From Capsaspora owczarzaki ATCC 30864 (lineage: Eukaryota > Opisthokonta > Filasterea), in NCBI RefSeq assembly GCF_000151315.2, contig NW_011887299.1, forward strand, positions 775,387-822,212: a stretch of 46,826 nucleotides of DNA, written 5' to 3'. The position numbers and the translations under genes were made by a program. Below, piece after piece: positions 21,901 to 32,598 of this stretch. Numbering within the stretch: position 1 is the first letter of the stretch; every line of letters starts with the position of its first letter. The notes under the pieces were generated by a model. The model was not told the origin of the DNA. It worked only from the letters and a program-made list of their open reading frames with translations, and searched no databases.

Positions 21901-22887
21901 AACGTACAACTGAAAGGTTGGATGGATACTGTGGCGCAAGACTGTTTCCTCCACATAACCAATCCGATTTTCCGCCAGACTACCGATTGATCTGTGAGTA
22001 ATGCTGCGGTTGGGCATTCAACATTGCAAACGCTTACTTGAGATTTCGCAAGGTCGTATTCTTCTGAAGTGCTTCTGAGATGGAAAGAGCGCCAGCGTCA
22101 CCAACCCTATTCCAGCCCAAACTGTCGAGACATTGAGTGAAAGAACCAGTCGTTGAATCTGGCTGATCAAGCGACTTACTAGAGCTTGGTGAGCTTTGTG
22201 TTCCCCTTGAGTGCTTCAGCGATTGCTTGCGCTCCAGCATCGCCAATGTGATTGTGGAACAGGCTGTCAAGCAACTGTCAGTGCCACGGTTCGGCAGCCC
22301 GAATCTGTCACATTAAACTCTGGCATCAACTTACTTGACATGGGTGAGCGTTGTGTTCCCCTTGAGTGCTTCAGCAATTGCTTGAGCTCCAACATCACCA
22401 ATTTGATTGCGCAGCAGGCTGTCAACCCGACGTGAGCACCACGATTCGGCCGCTCAAATCGGTCACTCGATCTCATTCATCACTGGCAGTCAACTTACTA
22501 GAGCTTGGTGACCGTCGTGTTCACTTTGAGTGCTTGAGCAATTGCATGCGCTCCAACATCACCAATCTGATTGTACGGCAGGCTGTCAAGCTACTGTTAG
22601 TGCCACGGTTCGGCAACCAGAATCTGTCACTCGATCTCATTCATCACTGACAGTCAACTTACTCGAGCTGGGTGAGCGTTGTGTTCACCTTGAGAGCTTC
22701 AGCAATTGCCTGCGCTCCGGCATCGCCAACCGTATTCCAACTTTCGACGCTTGTCAGTGTCATAATTCAGCACTTTCGGCTGTTTGATTTTGTCTTTGCT
22801 CTCTTACTCGAGCTCGCCACTCGCATTCTTGACTTTCTCATACAACTTCCGCTGTTCTGGCGTCATCGCCTCGTAAGACAGCGACAT
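18984..22887 (-). CDS. LRR-Roc-COR (ROCO family) GTPase without kinase domain
   Basis: Eight exons: 22887-22808, 22749-22663, 22582-22499, 22418-22335, 22263-22180, 22121-22038, 21991-21911, 21833-18984; about 1144 residues. A 26-residue N-terminus is followed by six exon-encoded leucine-rich repeats of 28 residues, ribonuclease-inhibitor type (NQIGDVGAHAIAQALK and kin). The Roc GTPase domain follows: P-loop GDPSVGKTS (about 217-225), DFAGQE, and GTHIDD for guanine specificity. A COR domain comes next (VVFHRLANS, VILNPQWFTKTVLTGVI, RYVIPSYLPAY). The C-terminal third has a helical region, then LLCAHMGTN and EVRWVCPKHAQEPIY, with a Ser-rich tail. ROCO proteins are membrane-associated dimeric GTPases (LRRK kin). 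Near 19313 the coding frame moves by one base (AAAAAGG run, minus strand): upstream and downstream frames both look coding, and an extra A would join them. I infer either an assembly indel or an unusual event. Confidence 0.85.
22038..22749 (-). repeat. Tandem array of LRR exons with similar introns
   Basis: Five consecutive exons, 84 bases each apart from the first of 87, encode one 28-residue LRR apiece, all in the same phase (splitting a codon after its second base). The introns between them also resemble each other: the strings TCGGC-ACC-GAATCTGTCAC and CACTCGATCTCATTCATCACT recur. This shows recent duplication of exon plus intron units, or gene conversion among them. Confidence 0.85.
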
Positions 22888-23419
22888 GGCAAACCTGAAC
22901 ACAACAATCACAAAGAGTGAGTGGATTCTCTGAGCGATTTCGACCCTGCTCACCAGTCTCTGATCGCTGCTGCTGCACTGAGCAACTTTGCAGACGATTC
23001 TATTTGTCACTCCAACATCCGCAGCAGCAGCAGCCATGCCCCACCATGCCCCAAGGCACAAGCTGTTTGATCAGGCTGTTGATGCTGGTTGATGCTGTTT
23101 GGACGTCACACTCCGCCAAAGCATTCGAGGTCAGCACACTCCTGCTTGCGTTGTTGATCAACATCCAAAAACAATTGGTTCAAATCTGAGAATCCAATAA
23201 TAACGCAATTGAAGTGGAGATTTTGATGCTGGACTGACTTGACTTGACTTGAGCTTGGCAGACGATTGAGCAAAGCAAATCGTTCACTTGAACGACTCGA
23301 AACAATCAATTTTGGGTTGATGCAACCGCGACCATACATTCAAGTGAGTGATTTGATGATGGTATTTCTTCTTTCATTCAGTCTCTTTATTCACTCAGTT
23401 CTCTTGCGTTGGTTTTGTG
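22888..23419. promoter_or_regulatory. Divergent intergenic region (ROCO and DGAT2 promoters)
   Basis: 532 bases between the divergent start codons of the ROCO gene (minus) and the DGAT2-type gene (plus). No convincing ORF, TATA box or RNA gene. It includes a CCCCACCATGCCCCA direct-repeat-like string near 23035 and a GATGCTGGTTGATGCTG near 23085. Promoter function is inferred from position. Confidence 0.4.
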
Positions 23420-25526
23420 ATGACGGGAACGGATCAGCAGCACGAAGCAAAGTCAAATCGCAAGACCAAGCAGAGCAACGGCAGCACTGACGCGCTCGTT
23501 ACACCTTCAACAACAACATCAACAACAACAACGACATCAACAACAACATCAGCATCGCATGGCGCATCAGCAGCCTCAGCAGCATCCACCCAGCAGCAGC
23601 AGCAGCGCAGGATTGAGTTTGCTCCACTGAACGTGCCACTGTCGCGCCGCCTCGAGACGCTCGCCGTCATGATCTTCCTGTCGCAGCAGCTGATTTGCAT
23701 CCTCGCAGCGCTGCTCATGCTCACCGTGCCTGTCTTCTGGGTGAGAGGGAGTTCGAGCGCAGCCAATTCAATCCCCACCACACAACCCATCACTGACTCA
23801 CTGACTTTGCTGCTTTCCCCTTCTTGCCATCTCGCTCTACAGCCAATCATCGTGCCGTACCTCTTGTGGATGCATCTCGTCGACCATCGCACGGCCAAGA
23901 ATGGCGTCGGGCGCAAGTCGCAGTGGCTCCGCTCGGCCAGATTCCCGTTCGGGTTCCTGCGCGCGTACTTCCCAGCGCGCCTCATCAAGACCGCCGAGCT
24001 CAACCCCCAGAAGAACTACATCTTTGGCTACCATCCCCATGGTCAGTCTCGAGTTGTTGTCGTCGTCGTAGTCATAGTGGTCGTGGGGTTGGTTGTTTTT
24101 GCAATCTCCGACAGCAGAATGCTCATCTCCGACGGATAATTTCGCATCGTTTTTTGTTTTTTTACTTACCAACCTACTTTCTGACTCTCCGTCTGTGCTT
24201 TGTGTGCGTTTCCTCATTTTGTTGTTCTTGTTGTTGCTGTGTTTGCTCAGGTATCATTGGACTGGGCGCGTGCATCAACTTTGGCACTGAGGCGAGCAAC
24301 GTGTCCAAGCTCTTCCCAGGTGAGTGTGCTTCCTGTCTCTGTTCATTCGACTGCCGTCACAGCCACGCTCTGCCACACTTCACATGCGATGAAAGCGGAA
24401 CTCATTGAGATGCAGTGGTCACTTTCTGGGGTTGGGGTTCGGGGTGGCCCATTTCGGTCGACTGTCGCTCTGCGTGATTTTTTCAAACGTGATTTCCGAA
24501 TGATGACCGCTCCAACTCGCCATTTTTGCACGTGCGACTCGCTCCTGCTTCAATGACATTGGAACAACACCCACGCACATGAAGCACGAATGCTCACTTG
24601 AAGATCTCGTTTTGTTCTTGTAGGAATCGACACGCGCGTTCTGACTCTGGGCGTCAACTTTAAGATTCCGTTCTACCGCGACTACCTGATGGCGCTCAAC
24701 TTTGCTGACGTTGGCAAGGTGTGCTGTCAAGCACTTGGTTTTCGATGTCATTGCACATCCGATTGAGGAGGAGGCGGGAGGCGCTTGAAACAACGTTCAT
24801 GACTCACTTTTTTTTGTTTCGGGTTTTTGGTTCTTGTTGCTCAGACTTCGATTCGCAACATTCTGTCAAAGGGTCCCGGCTCGTCCTGCTTGATTGTGGT
24901 TGGCGGCGCTGCAGAAGCATTGGACGCGCGTCCTGGTGTGGCTGATCTCACCCTGGCCAACCGCAAAGGCTTTGTGCGCGAAGCCATCATCAACAAGTGA
25001 GCACGATTCTCCGTTGCATATCTCTGCAAACCGCCGCGCACACTCACTTGTACTCGATCATTTCAAAACCGTCTGTCACCCCAGTGCATGCCTTGTCCCT
25101 GTGTTTAGCTTTGGCGAAAACGATGTCTACTCGCAAGCCGCCAATCCCCCAGGCTCTCGTGTGCGCCGATTCCAGAATTTCATCAAGGAGGCGCTGGGCT
25201 TCACCCTACCCTTTGTCATTGGCCGCGGTGTGTTCAACTACACTTTTGGTCTGCTGCCGCACCGCCGCCCCATCGTGACTGTCGGTAAGTAGCAAAGTTG
25301 TGCTTGGTTTTTGTTTTTCTTGCTCCAAGCCTCCATATTCTCATTGCACGCTTGAACAAACTTGTGTGCAGTTGGAACACCAATCGAAGTGCCGCACATT
25401 CTCTCACCGACAGAGAAGGACGTTGACGAGATCCACGCTCGTTATGTGGCCGCTCTGAAGGACCTGTACGACCAGTACAAGGACGAGTATTCCGACCCGA
25501 AAGTCAATCTCCGGCTAGTGGCATAA
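23420..25526 (+). CDS. DGAT2: Diacylglycerol/monoacylglycerol O-acyltransferase, DGAT2 family
   Basis: Seven exons: 23420-23740, 23843-24041, 24251-24319, 24624-24718, 24845-24996, 25085-25284, 25372-25526; 1191 nt, 396 residues. DGAT2 enzymes make triacylglycerol from diacylglycerol and acyl-CoA in the ER and at lipid droplets. Features: a low-complexity Thr/Ser/Gln/Ala head (residues 1-65), a hydrophobic hairpin (MIFLSQQLICILAALLML and PIIVPYLLWM), the RAYFP region, the catalytic HPHG in FGYHPHGIIGLG (about 172-180), NFKIPFYRDYLM, VVGGAAEALDARPG, NRKGFVREA, PVFSFGENDVY, GRGVFNYTFGLLP and PIVTVVGTPIEVP. All are in DGAT2/MOGAT order. Substrate choice between mono- and diacylglycerol cannot be read from the sequence. 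The ATG at 23420 is the first in frame after a stop-rich leader. Confidence 0.94.
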
Positions 25527-25668
25527 ATAGGTTGCATTTAGACCAACCAGTCTGTGTAGATGTGATTGAGTGGGTGATTGGTCGTCTTTGTTTTTGTTTT
25601 GTTTTTTCTTGTATTGCATAAACTTTAGTGATGGTTGGCTTCAGCTGCTTTGGCAATACTGCTGTTGA

Positions 25669-27440
25669 TCATGCGCAGCCTGGTAGCACGTACGGCGGGC
25701 AGAGCTCCTTCTCATCGTCGTCACTATAGTCGGCGAATTAAAAAAATCGGTCGTGAGAAAAAGTCCACTTCAATCTCTCCTCTTCAGTTCCTCCACATGG
25801 CCAGCAAGCATCAGAGAACAATGGTAGTGTGTGTCGGTACCTGCGGGTAACTTGCGAAATCTCCACAAAGTGCACCAATCCGCGGTCGTTCACATGGAAG
25901 GTCGCCATCGCATCCAGAAGAGGCTGTCCGACAAAACGAGTGAAAGTGAGTCACGTAGATCCGGCTTTCATCCATCGTCCAATGTAAAGTCAACCTCGCT
26001 TTTCACAACACACTTGCCTGAGCGTCCGAACGAAGATCAGCTCGAACGACACCTTCAATATGGACTCGCAATCGAACCGTGCCTTCGGCCAAATTGATGG
26101 TCGCTTTTATGATATCGAGTTCGAGATCGTAAAAAAGAATGTGCGCCACGCTCTTGGAGGCTTTGTACAAGATCTGCGGAAAAGCAAAAGGCAGGAACAA
26201 TGACCCAAACAGAACGGTGAGATTGGCGTTCGAGGAGCACAATGCAAAAATCACGAATTAGTCACGAATGAATGCTCTCGAAACCAACCTTCAGAGATGT
26301 CAATCCATCAACCTGGAGGCCCATGATGTCGTCGCGAAACAACACATCAGCAGTGTACATTTCGAACGCAAGTCCATGCGTAAATATCCGAGGCAGATCA
26401 TGGCACAGCTGGTCGCGAACAGCTTGTAGCTTGGACATGTGGTCTGCTTGTCGTCTGATCAAGCGAAGAATCAAAACCGATGTGGTGAAGGGTTGGAAAA
26501 ACGAATGAATGGGGCAATCTTACTCTCAAGAACATGCTTACTTTGCGATAATTTTGGCAAGTTCGCTGAGATCTGAGCCATGACCACCGCTGTCTTGAGC
26601 AAATGCAACAACAGTGGCCAGCGAGACAATGCCAGGGAGGAACGGGACACGGTTTGTCGAGACGTTGTTGGTCTTGGTCTCGGTCTTCAGTGACTCTGTG
26701 TCCTGATCCTGCTGCTGCTGCTCTTGTTGCTGCAGTTTCTGCTGCTCCTGCTGCTCAATCACAAGCAACTCGTTCCAAATCTGACGAAACAGCATATCAG
26801 GCCGTGAATGTGGATTCAACGAGTTGAACGTTGCGTGCGTGGAATTCCGGTCCAAGTCCAGAGTTGACTCGTGGCGATCAGCATGCATTGGGTCGACCAA
26901 ACTACTCCATGATGCATGTCTCGATCCAGCTCGAGTCCGCTGATGAGAATCTCGTGGTGGCAGGTTGAGTGAACTCGATTCCTGCGCCAACGCGTCCTCG
27001 TCGCTGTACGCCAGTCCTGCGCCGCCGCTTGACCCTGTCGCATGCTGATGGGCATGGCTTCCGTATGCCCGACGCATCGTCACTTGCGGTGGGTTGGACG
27101 ACGCCTGGCTCCAATCCCTGCGAGCAGCGGCTTCCGCTTGGCTCGATGACGCCGACGGACTCGCGCGGCTCTGCTTCCGCGCGAACGCAACCACGGACGA
27201 GGCCTGTCTCGCTGGCACTGTGCTCGACAATGAGCATGCTGACGCGCCGTGGATCGCCAGAGTCGACCTCGCCAGGGGAATCGTCGTTCCCAGGTCACTG
27301 GCTCGACTGTACAATTGGATCTCTGCTGCAGCATGTCCCGCCAGACTCGACCGACCAGCCGAGCTGCTGCGCATTGCGGCATGCAACGTCGTCAAGCTGC
27401 GCAGAATGCTCGACGCAGCAACAAGCGTTCGACCAACCAT
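25669..27440 (-). CDS. C6orf136-like protein (DUF2358), likely mitochondrial
   Basis: Five-exon model: 27440-26542, 26454-26289, 26173-26018, 25923-25841, 25723-25669; 1359 nt, 452 residues. The conserved part starts near residue 308: DQLCHDLPRIFTHGLAFEMY, then ADVLFRDDIMGLQVDGL, HILFYDLELDIIKATIN, VRLRVHIEGV, and DAMATFHVNDRGLVHFVEI. This is the DUF2358/C6orf136 pattern (LPRF...YSLYSPDVIF...GL in the human protein), an NTF2-like fold of unknown function found in mitochondria and plastids. The N-terminus (MVGRTLVAASSILRSLTTL) is Arg/Ser rich without acids, as a mitochondrial presequence would be. A long unconserved Ser/Gln-rich linker with a Gln tract lies between. The third intron uses a GC donor. 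The last exon is less certain; without the final splice the frame would end at 25738. A start upstream of 27440 is not excluded. Confidence 0.7.
25924..26017 (-). other. GC-AG intron in the C6orf136-like gene
   Basis: Junction GCTCAG|GCAAGT ... GGACAG|CCT on minus. The GC donor keeps phase between RSDAQ and PLLDAMATF; the nearest GT donor (GTGTGT, four bases on) puts the conserved C-terminal block out of frame. Confidence 0.6.
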
Positions 27441-27692
27441 ATGTCTGAAGTTCGTTCCAAATTTCTCAGCGATTTGGACAGATTTTGGCTCAGAAAATAT
27501 GGACTGGAAAGGAGAATAGCTAGAATATCGACCCAACACTTTACGCGACAGGTGCACTATACGCGACTCATGAATGGCAAATCAACGGGGAGAGAACCGT
27601 GGCACAAGGAAGGAAGATCAAATCCCGCCGAATGGCCAAACCCGACCCGAGGACCTGCCAAGGATGCAAACCCTCACCCAAAAGCTGCTTTT

Positions 27693-28602
27693 CTACATTG
27701 CGAGCTGTGCTTGCGTGGCAGGTTTCTTCCCTTTTGCTTTGGCAGATTCTGGTCCTTGAAACTCAGCAAGTTAGAAAACCCTTCAACGCAAAATCGCCAG
27801 TTTTCGAATTGAGCACACCGTCCATCTCACCTGCTGGCTGCCCTGCTTCTTCTGCTTCTTGGACAGCATCACTTGCAGCACTGTCCGCTGGCAATGCATG
27901 CGTCGGTACGTCTGGAGCCGTCTGAATGGCTGAGCTCGCCACCTCCAGCTCTTCCAATTCTGCCAGCACCGCGGCCTCGTCGACCTCCGACAAGGACGTT
28001 CCCAGCATTTCACTAATTTCGTTCTGGTACGCAATAGCCTCCTGCGTATCGTCCATGAGGCGCTCGACGTCCTCGAGCTTCATCTGGTTGTTGAGCTCGG
28101 TGAGCGTCTCGGTGCCTGCCTTGATGCCCGCCAGCACCTGCTGCTCCACCACCGCAAACTCAATGCTCGCAGTGAGCTCCTCGACATTCTGGATTTGCCC
28201 CTCGGCGCGCTCAATCAGCGTCTCTTGGAAGCGCTTCCGCTTGAGCAGCAGCAGCGCCTTCTTCTTGTTCCCTTCGCGCACGGCCGTCCGCGCCAACTCG
28301 TGCTCGCGCTTCAGAACAGCTTCGATCTGTGAGTTTTGGGCCAAGCGATAACCAAGTTAGTTGGGGGGGGTCAGTTTCGCTCCGTTGGTTGTCGGCGTTG
28401 ATGACGCTGCGTTGCGCTCCTGCTACTACTACGACACGTTCACACGCTATCACGCTTGTACCTTGTGAATGTAGATTTTGAGATTGTCGCGCTGCTTCTT
28501 CAGATCGAGAACAGCGCGGTCGTGTGGTGTGATGCGCGACTGCTGCTTTGCGCCATTGGACGATGTGGAAGCAGAAGACGCTTTGCCAAACACTCCTCCC
28601 AT
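27693..28602 (-). CDS. CHMP6: CHMP6/VPS20, ESCRT-III subunit
   Basis: Three exons: 28602-28462, 28326-27831, 27754-27693; 699 nt, 232 residues (human 201). CHMP6/Vps20 bridges ESCRT-II to the Snf7 polymer during endosomal sorting and membrane scission. The sequence begins MGGVFGK, with Gly at position 2 as needed for N-myristoylation of this family. It continues RITPHDRAVLDLKKQRDNL, KKKALLLLKRKRFQETL, IEFAVVEQQVLAGIKAGTE, EDVERLMDDTQEAIAYQNEI and DEAAVLAELEELE: the basic Snf7 core followed by the acidic autoinhibitory part. The last exon supplies PESAKAKGKKPATQAQLAM; its phase fits only if the donor CCAGCAG|GTGAGA is used. An Ala/Glu-rich insert before it makes this protein somewhat longer than human. 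Confidence 0.94.
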
Positions 28603-28829
28603 AGTACTGTATGTGGTCTCAGTGAATGGGAGAGAAAACAGACTAGACTAGACTGGTGGATAGGACAATGTATGCGAAACTAGAATACTGAGACAAGATA
28701 CAGGAATCAAAGACAACAATCTCAAGAATTCTCTTTCATCACAACCGACGTTAGTGTATCAAGGTGTATGGTACAGTACAGTACAAATATATAAAAGGTA
28801 CAAGAAACAAGACGGCAAAGCGTGGTGCT

Positions 28830-30874
28830 TCAGCAAGTCACCGAAAGATCGCGCAACACAATCTCCTGAACAAGGACAAGCGAAACACGACAAAAATCAG
28901 AATTGTTAGTTTGGGTTTTCTCGCAAGGCGAATGGCAACGAACAAAAATGACAATCTCGGGCCCGCTGCTCACCAGATGCACAAGGACATCCGTCAGGGT
29001 CGACGGGCGGGAGGGACTTGTGAGCACTTGTTCCGCGCGCGAACGGAAGTACTGCAGAAAACTCGACAACCCAAACTGCGCTTCATCAAACTCAACGACG
29101 GGTGAAATACGTGGGTAGCCGGCATGAAAACAAATGGTAAACGGCCGCACTTGAGGCAAGACTGATTCTGATTCTAAGCGGACGACCAGAGGTCAGCGGC
29201 GAGCAACAATGACACCAGCTCACAGTGAGTGCGGCAAAACGGGGGAAAAATGTCAAGCACGCCCAACCCCCAAACATGCTAAAACCCATACTTGTGCAGC
29301 ACCAAAGAACGACAAGCCCGGTGCTTGGGTCAGACATGCCAGCATCGAGAACGAGAGAAAAGCACGACTCTGGAAGAAGATCGAGCAGGCCAGACTCGTC
29401 GCACACCTGATCAAGCGTTGGAAACGGCATGGACAGTACATCGGCCAAAAGTGCTGTCTCGGACGTGGCTGTCAGCAATTCAAGTACCTTGGCAGCGCGG
29501 TTGGTGTGCGGCATAATGTTTTGGGCTGAATGATGCTGTTGATGATGAAGTTGATGGTGATGGTCGTGGAACGGAGACCGAACGTCCAAAAGGGTCGCTG
29601 GGGACGCAGATCGGACAGACATGCGCGAGCGCCAGAGCGACAAGGAGGATAGAACACGCCCGAATCGAGACGCTTGGCCGGCGTTGCGGTACTGGCCAAA
29701 CCAAACAAAGGACAGTGGATCATCCGACGTCCGCGGCACTTGTTGCGGCGAAAATGATGGTGGTGTGACGGATGACAAAACACCCATCAGAGCTTGGTCA
29801 CTCTCTTCCATCTCATCCGCACGGCGTTTCGGACGAGACATTGCCGTTGAATCCGACAGGTCGTCGTTTTGTTTCTCCAGGGAGATGTCGCCCGTGTCGG
29901 ACTCCAGCTTCACCATGACAGAATCGGACGCGTTTGAGGGGGTCGCTGGCGCCACGCCTGGTGCAAGCATGCTCGCCGGCGATGCCTCTTGACTCGAGCT
30001 CCCCGATGTGGTGGTAAACGAAAATTCATCGCGCCACGACCACGGAGGAGCATAGACTTGTCGTAGTGGAGTGGACAGTGACGAACGCATGGACTGAAGG
30101 AGAGAGGTCGGGGCTTTGGTGAGCTGTTCCACAATTTCGTGGAGATTGGCAAATCCCGGCTTGGCGGCAGGCCGAGCAACGGGGCCAGCCGGAGCGACTG
30201 GGACAGAAGCAGCGGAGACTGTTGAAAGTGCGGCTGGGCGCGCGTTCGACACGGCAGCTCCGCCTGTGGCAGTAGCAGTGGCAGCAAGGGCGGAGGTGAG
30301 AGTTGGTATCGTGCTTGCCGCTGCTGGCGTGGTTGATGGGACTGCTGGCCGTGGCGCCGTCAAACCTGTAGCTTTGTCCGTGCTACTGGATGCCGTTTCC
30401 GAAGCAATCTGGTGTGCAAAGTGCTGCTCCAAGTGCTTTTCGATTTTATACAGAGCCTCCATTCCCATTTTGACTTCACTTGGGTCTGACATGATGATCT
30501 GTTGCAATCTCGGCAGCTTTGTGGCAACCGTGGACGTGGACGTGGCCTTGATGACATCGGCGAGGCGGTGTTGAAACTTTTTTCGCATGCGCTCAAGGAT
30601 GATTCGTTTTTCGTCCAAAACAGTTGTTGGACGCGCTGGCTGAGACGGAGCTTGTTGGGCAGGGTCTACGGGCTTGCCTTCTGCTGTTTGCGGCACCGCA
30701 GCCGCAGCGGCAACTGGCTGTTGTGGTTGCGGCAAGTTTTGTGGGTGTTGTTGCGGTGGTTGCTGCTGAGGCTGAGTCACTACTGCATTCCCACTCTCTG
30801 CAGCCGATTTTGTACTTGGGAATGGTTGGAGCTTGACCAGCAGCTGCTGTTGTTGTTGTTGCTGTTGTTGTTGT

Positions 30875-30909
<35 letters not shown>

Positions 30910-30970
30910 TATTTGCTGTTGCGTTGGCTGAGCACGTTGTTGTTGTTGTTGGGCCAATTGTTGCTGTTGC

Positions 30971-31007
<37 letters not shown>

Positions 31008-31051
31008 GCTGTTGTTGCTGAGCCAATTGTTGTTGCTGTTTTTGTTGTTGT

Positions 31052-31088
<37 letters not shown>

Positions 31089-32358
31089 TTTGGAGCTGTT
31101 GCTGTTGCAGCTGTTGTTGTTGCTGTTGCAGCTGCTGTTGTTGCTTTTGGAGTTGTAACTGTTGTTGCTGTAGCTGCTGTTGTTGTAGCTGAGGTGGTTG
31201 CAGCTGAGGTGGTTGTGGCTGCTGTTGCTGCACAAGTTGCTGCTTTTGGAGCTGTTGTTGTTGTTGTTGTTGCTGTTGTTGCTGCTGCGCCGCTTGATGC
31301 TGCGCCAACTGCTGTTGCTGTTGCGGTAGTAGTGGTTGTTGTGGTGGGTGGTGGTTGTTGTTGCTGTTGTTGCTGTCGCTGTTCCTCCAGCTTCTGCTGT
31401 CGTGCTTTAATACTCTGCACAACGAGTCGCAAGTCCTGCGGCATGTACAATGGCTCTGCAAAGCCTTGCGCTTTGGTTTTTTTCAGCGCCAGAAGAATCA
31501 GCGTGTGCAGGTGAGGTTGAATTTGAGCTACCATGTGAGTTGCAATTCTGACATGGTCAGACTCTTGTGCCGGCTGGACGAGTTGCCACAGACAATGGCA
31601 ATCATCAAGTTGAGCACAATCCCGCCGAGAGGGAGTGATTGGTAGTCGAAGCGTAACCCGTTGGGCATCAAGCAATGACCAAGAATCGGAGGGTAAACCA
31701 AGGTCGGGGGATCGCCATAAACAAGCGCGATTTTGTCATTCGATCGAGCATCCATCCAGCAGTTGCAAGCAGGGGGCCCAGTTGAGCATTGAGCAGGCGA
31801 TGACCGAGAGAGAACCAAACGGTAGGAAAATCGAAACAGGCAAGGAAAGTCAAGGAAGGCAGAAACAGATCAGTGAGTGTTAGTTTAGTTAAACCGAGCA
31901 ATCATACCAACGGCGTCTCACTAAAACCCGCCAGTCATCCGCCGTTGTTTCCCCTTCCCCTTCCCCTTCCTCTTCCCCCCTTACGCGTCTCCATCCCCAA
32001 CTCGGCTCTCCACCGTGATGGTCGAGTTTGATGCAGCGACACAAACCAGTCACCCACACCGACCCTCTTCTCCCCCTGCCTCCTCAAGTTCAGCCACTTT
32101 GTGATGCTGTTTGTTCACCTGCTGCAGCAACGACAGGTGCAGTATGTCCAGGATGAGCTGCTTGAGTGCGTCGTGAATCTCGCCGATGGTCCATCCTGGA
32201 TACTCCTTGATCGACTGGCTGTTCAGCAAGCCCGCAAGCTCGGTGCAGACGCGGTTGTGCTTCTTGAAGGCCGCTTCCCAGGCGAGTCGGAGCGGCGCAA
32301 ACTGCCGGCCTCCTGAAGCCACAGCAGCAGCAGCAGCAGCAGCACCTGCGTCTGTCAT
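28830..32358 (-). CDS. Glutamine-rich Mediator subunit 15-like protein (candidate)
   Basis: Four exons: 32358-32119, 31573-29292, 29173-28974, 28865-28830; about 918 residues. MED15 is a Mediator tail subunit contacted by activators. The evidence is the C-terminus: TGLVVLWCCTKSESVLPQV, FTICFHAGYPRISPVVE, SSFLQYFRSRAEQVL and RPSTLTDVLVHLEIVLRDL follow the order and spacing of the end of human MED15 (HLICKLDDKDLPSVP ... DYPAQSP ... FLQSVHRCM ... SVTALLNTWAQSV). The middle holds a very large Gln tract, typical of MED15. DEKRIILERMRKKFQHRL and an acidic Ser-rich region lie between. The N-terminus (helical, LAWEAAFKKHNRVCTELAG and MVAQIQPHLHTLILLALKK) does not look like the usual KIX domain. Near 31355, within CCACCACCCACC on minus, the frame must change by one base to pass from KLEEQRQQQ into the Gln frame: likely an indel in repetitive DNA. 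Confidence 0.6.
30841..31335 (-). repeat. Long CAG/CAA (Gln) repeat tract in the MED15-like gene
   Basis: About 495 bases are almost entirely CAA/CAG codons with scattered Leu, Lys and Pro. All six frames are open over much of it, giving poly-Gln, poly-Thr/Ala, poly-Asn/Ser on one strand and poly-Leu, poly-Val, poly-Cys on the other. Mixed CAA and CAG codons argue for selection on the protein. Confidence 0.9.
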
Positions 32359-32598
32359 ACAAAAAAAAAAAAAAAAAAAAAGACTGCAACATTAGAGACT
32401 GATGAAAATAAAGTAATGCATTTTGGAACAAGCGAAACAAAAAGAAAAGTACATTGGGAAGGCGAGGGAGAGAGACCGGGATGAACGAAAAACACTCAGC
32501 CAAGGGACAAACTCACTCGCTCAGAATAAATAGATTGTTATTGCTAGCTTATACTACTGCACTATTAGGATTGAAAACTCATTAAGGGGCGTGGAGCG
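32359..32598. other. Intergenic: promoter of the MED15-like gene
   Basis: 240 bases between the stop of the orphan gene and the start of the MED15-like gene, both minus. A 20-base A run (32361-32380) lies immediately upstream of the start codon. No gene is visible. Confidence 0.45.

Noticed and set aside
22038-22749. Regularly spaced repeats resembling a CRISPR-like array
   Set aside because: The repeats are 84-base LRR-coding exons with splice sites on both sides, in a eukaryotic gene.
28788-28798. TATATAAAAGG TATA-box-like string on plus
   Set aside because: Both flanking genes run on minus and no plus-strand gene follows; it lies between CHMP6 and the MED15-like 3' end.
30593-31675. Thr/Ala-repeat ORF on minus, and poly-Val, poly-Leu and poly-Cys ORFs on plus, across the CAG/CAA tract
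   Set aside because: They are alternative frames of the Gln repeat; only the Gln frame continues into MED15-like sequence.
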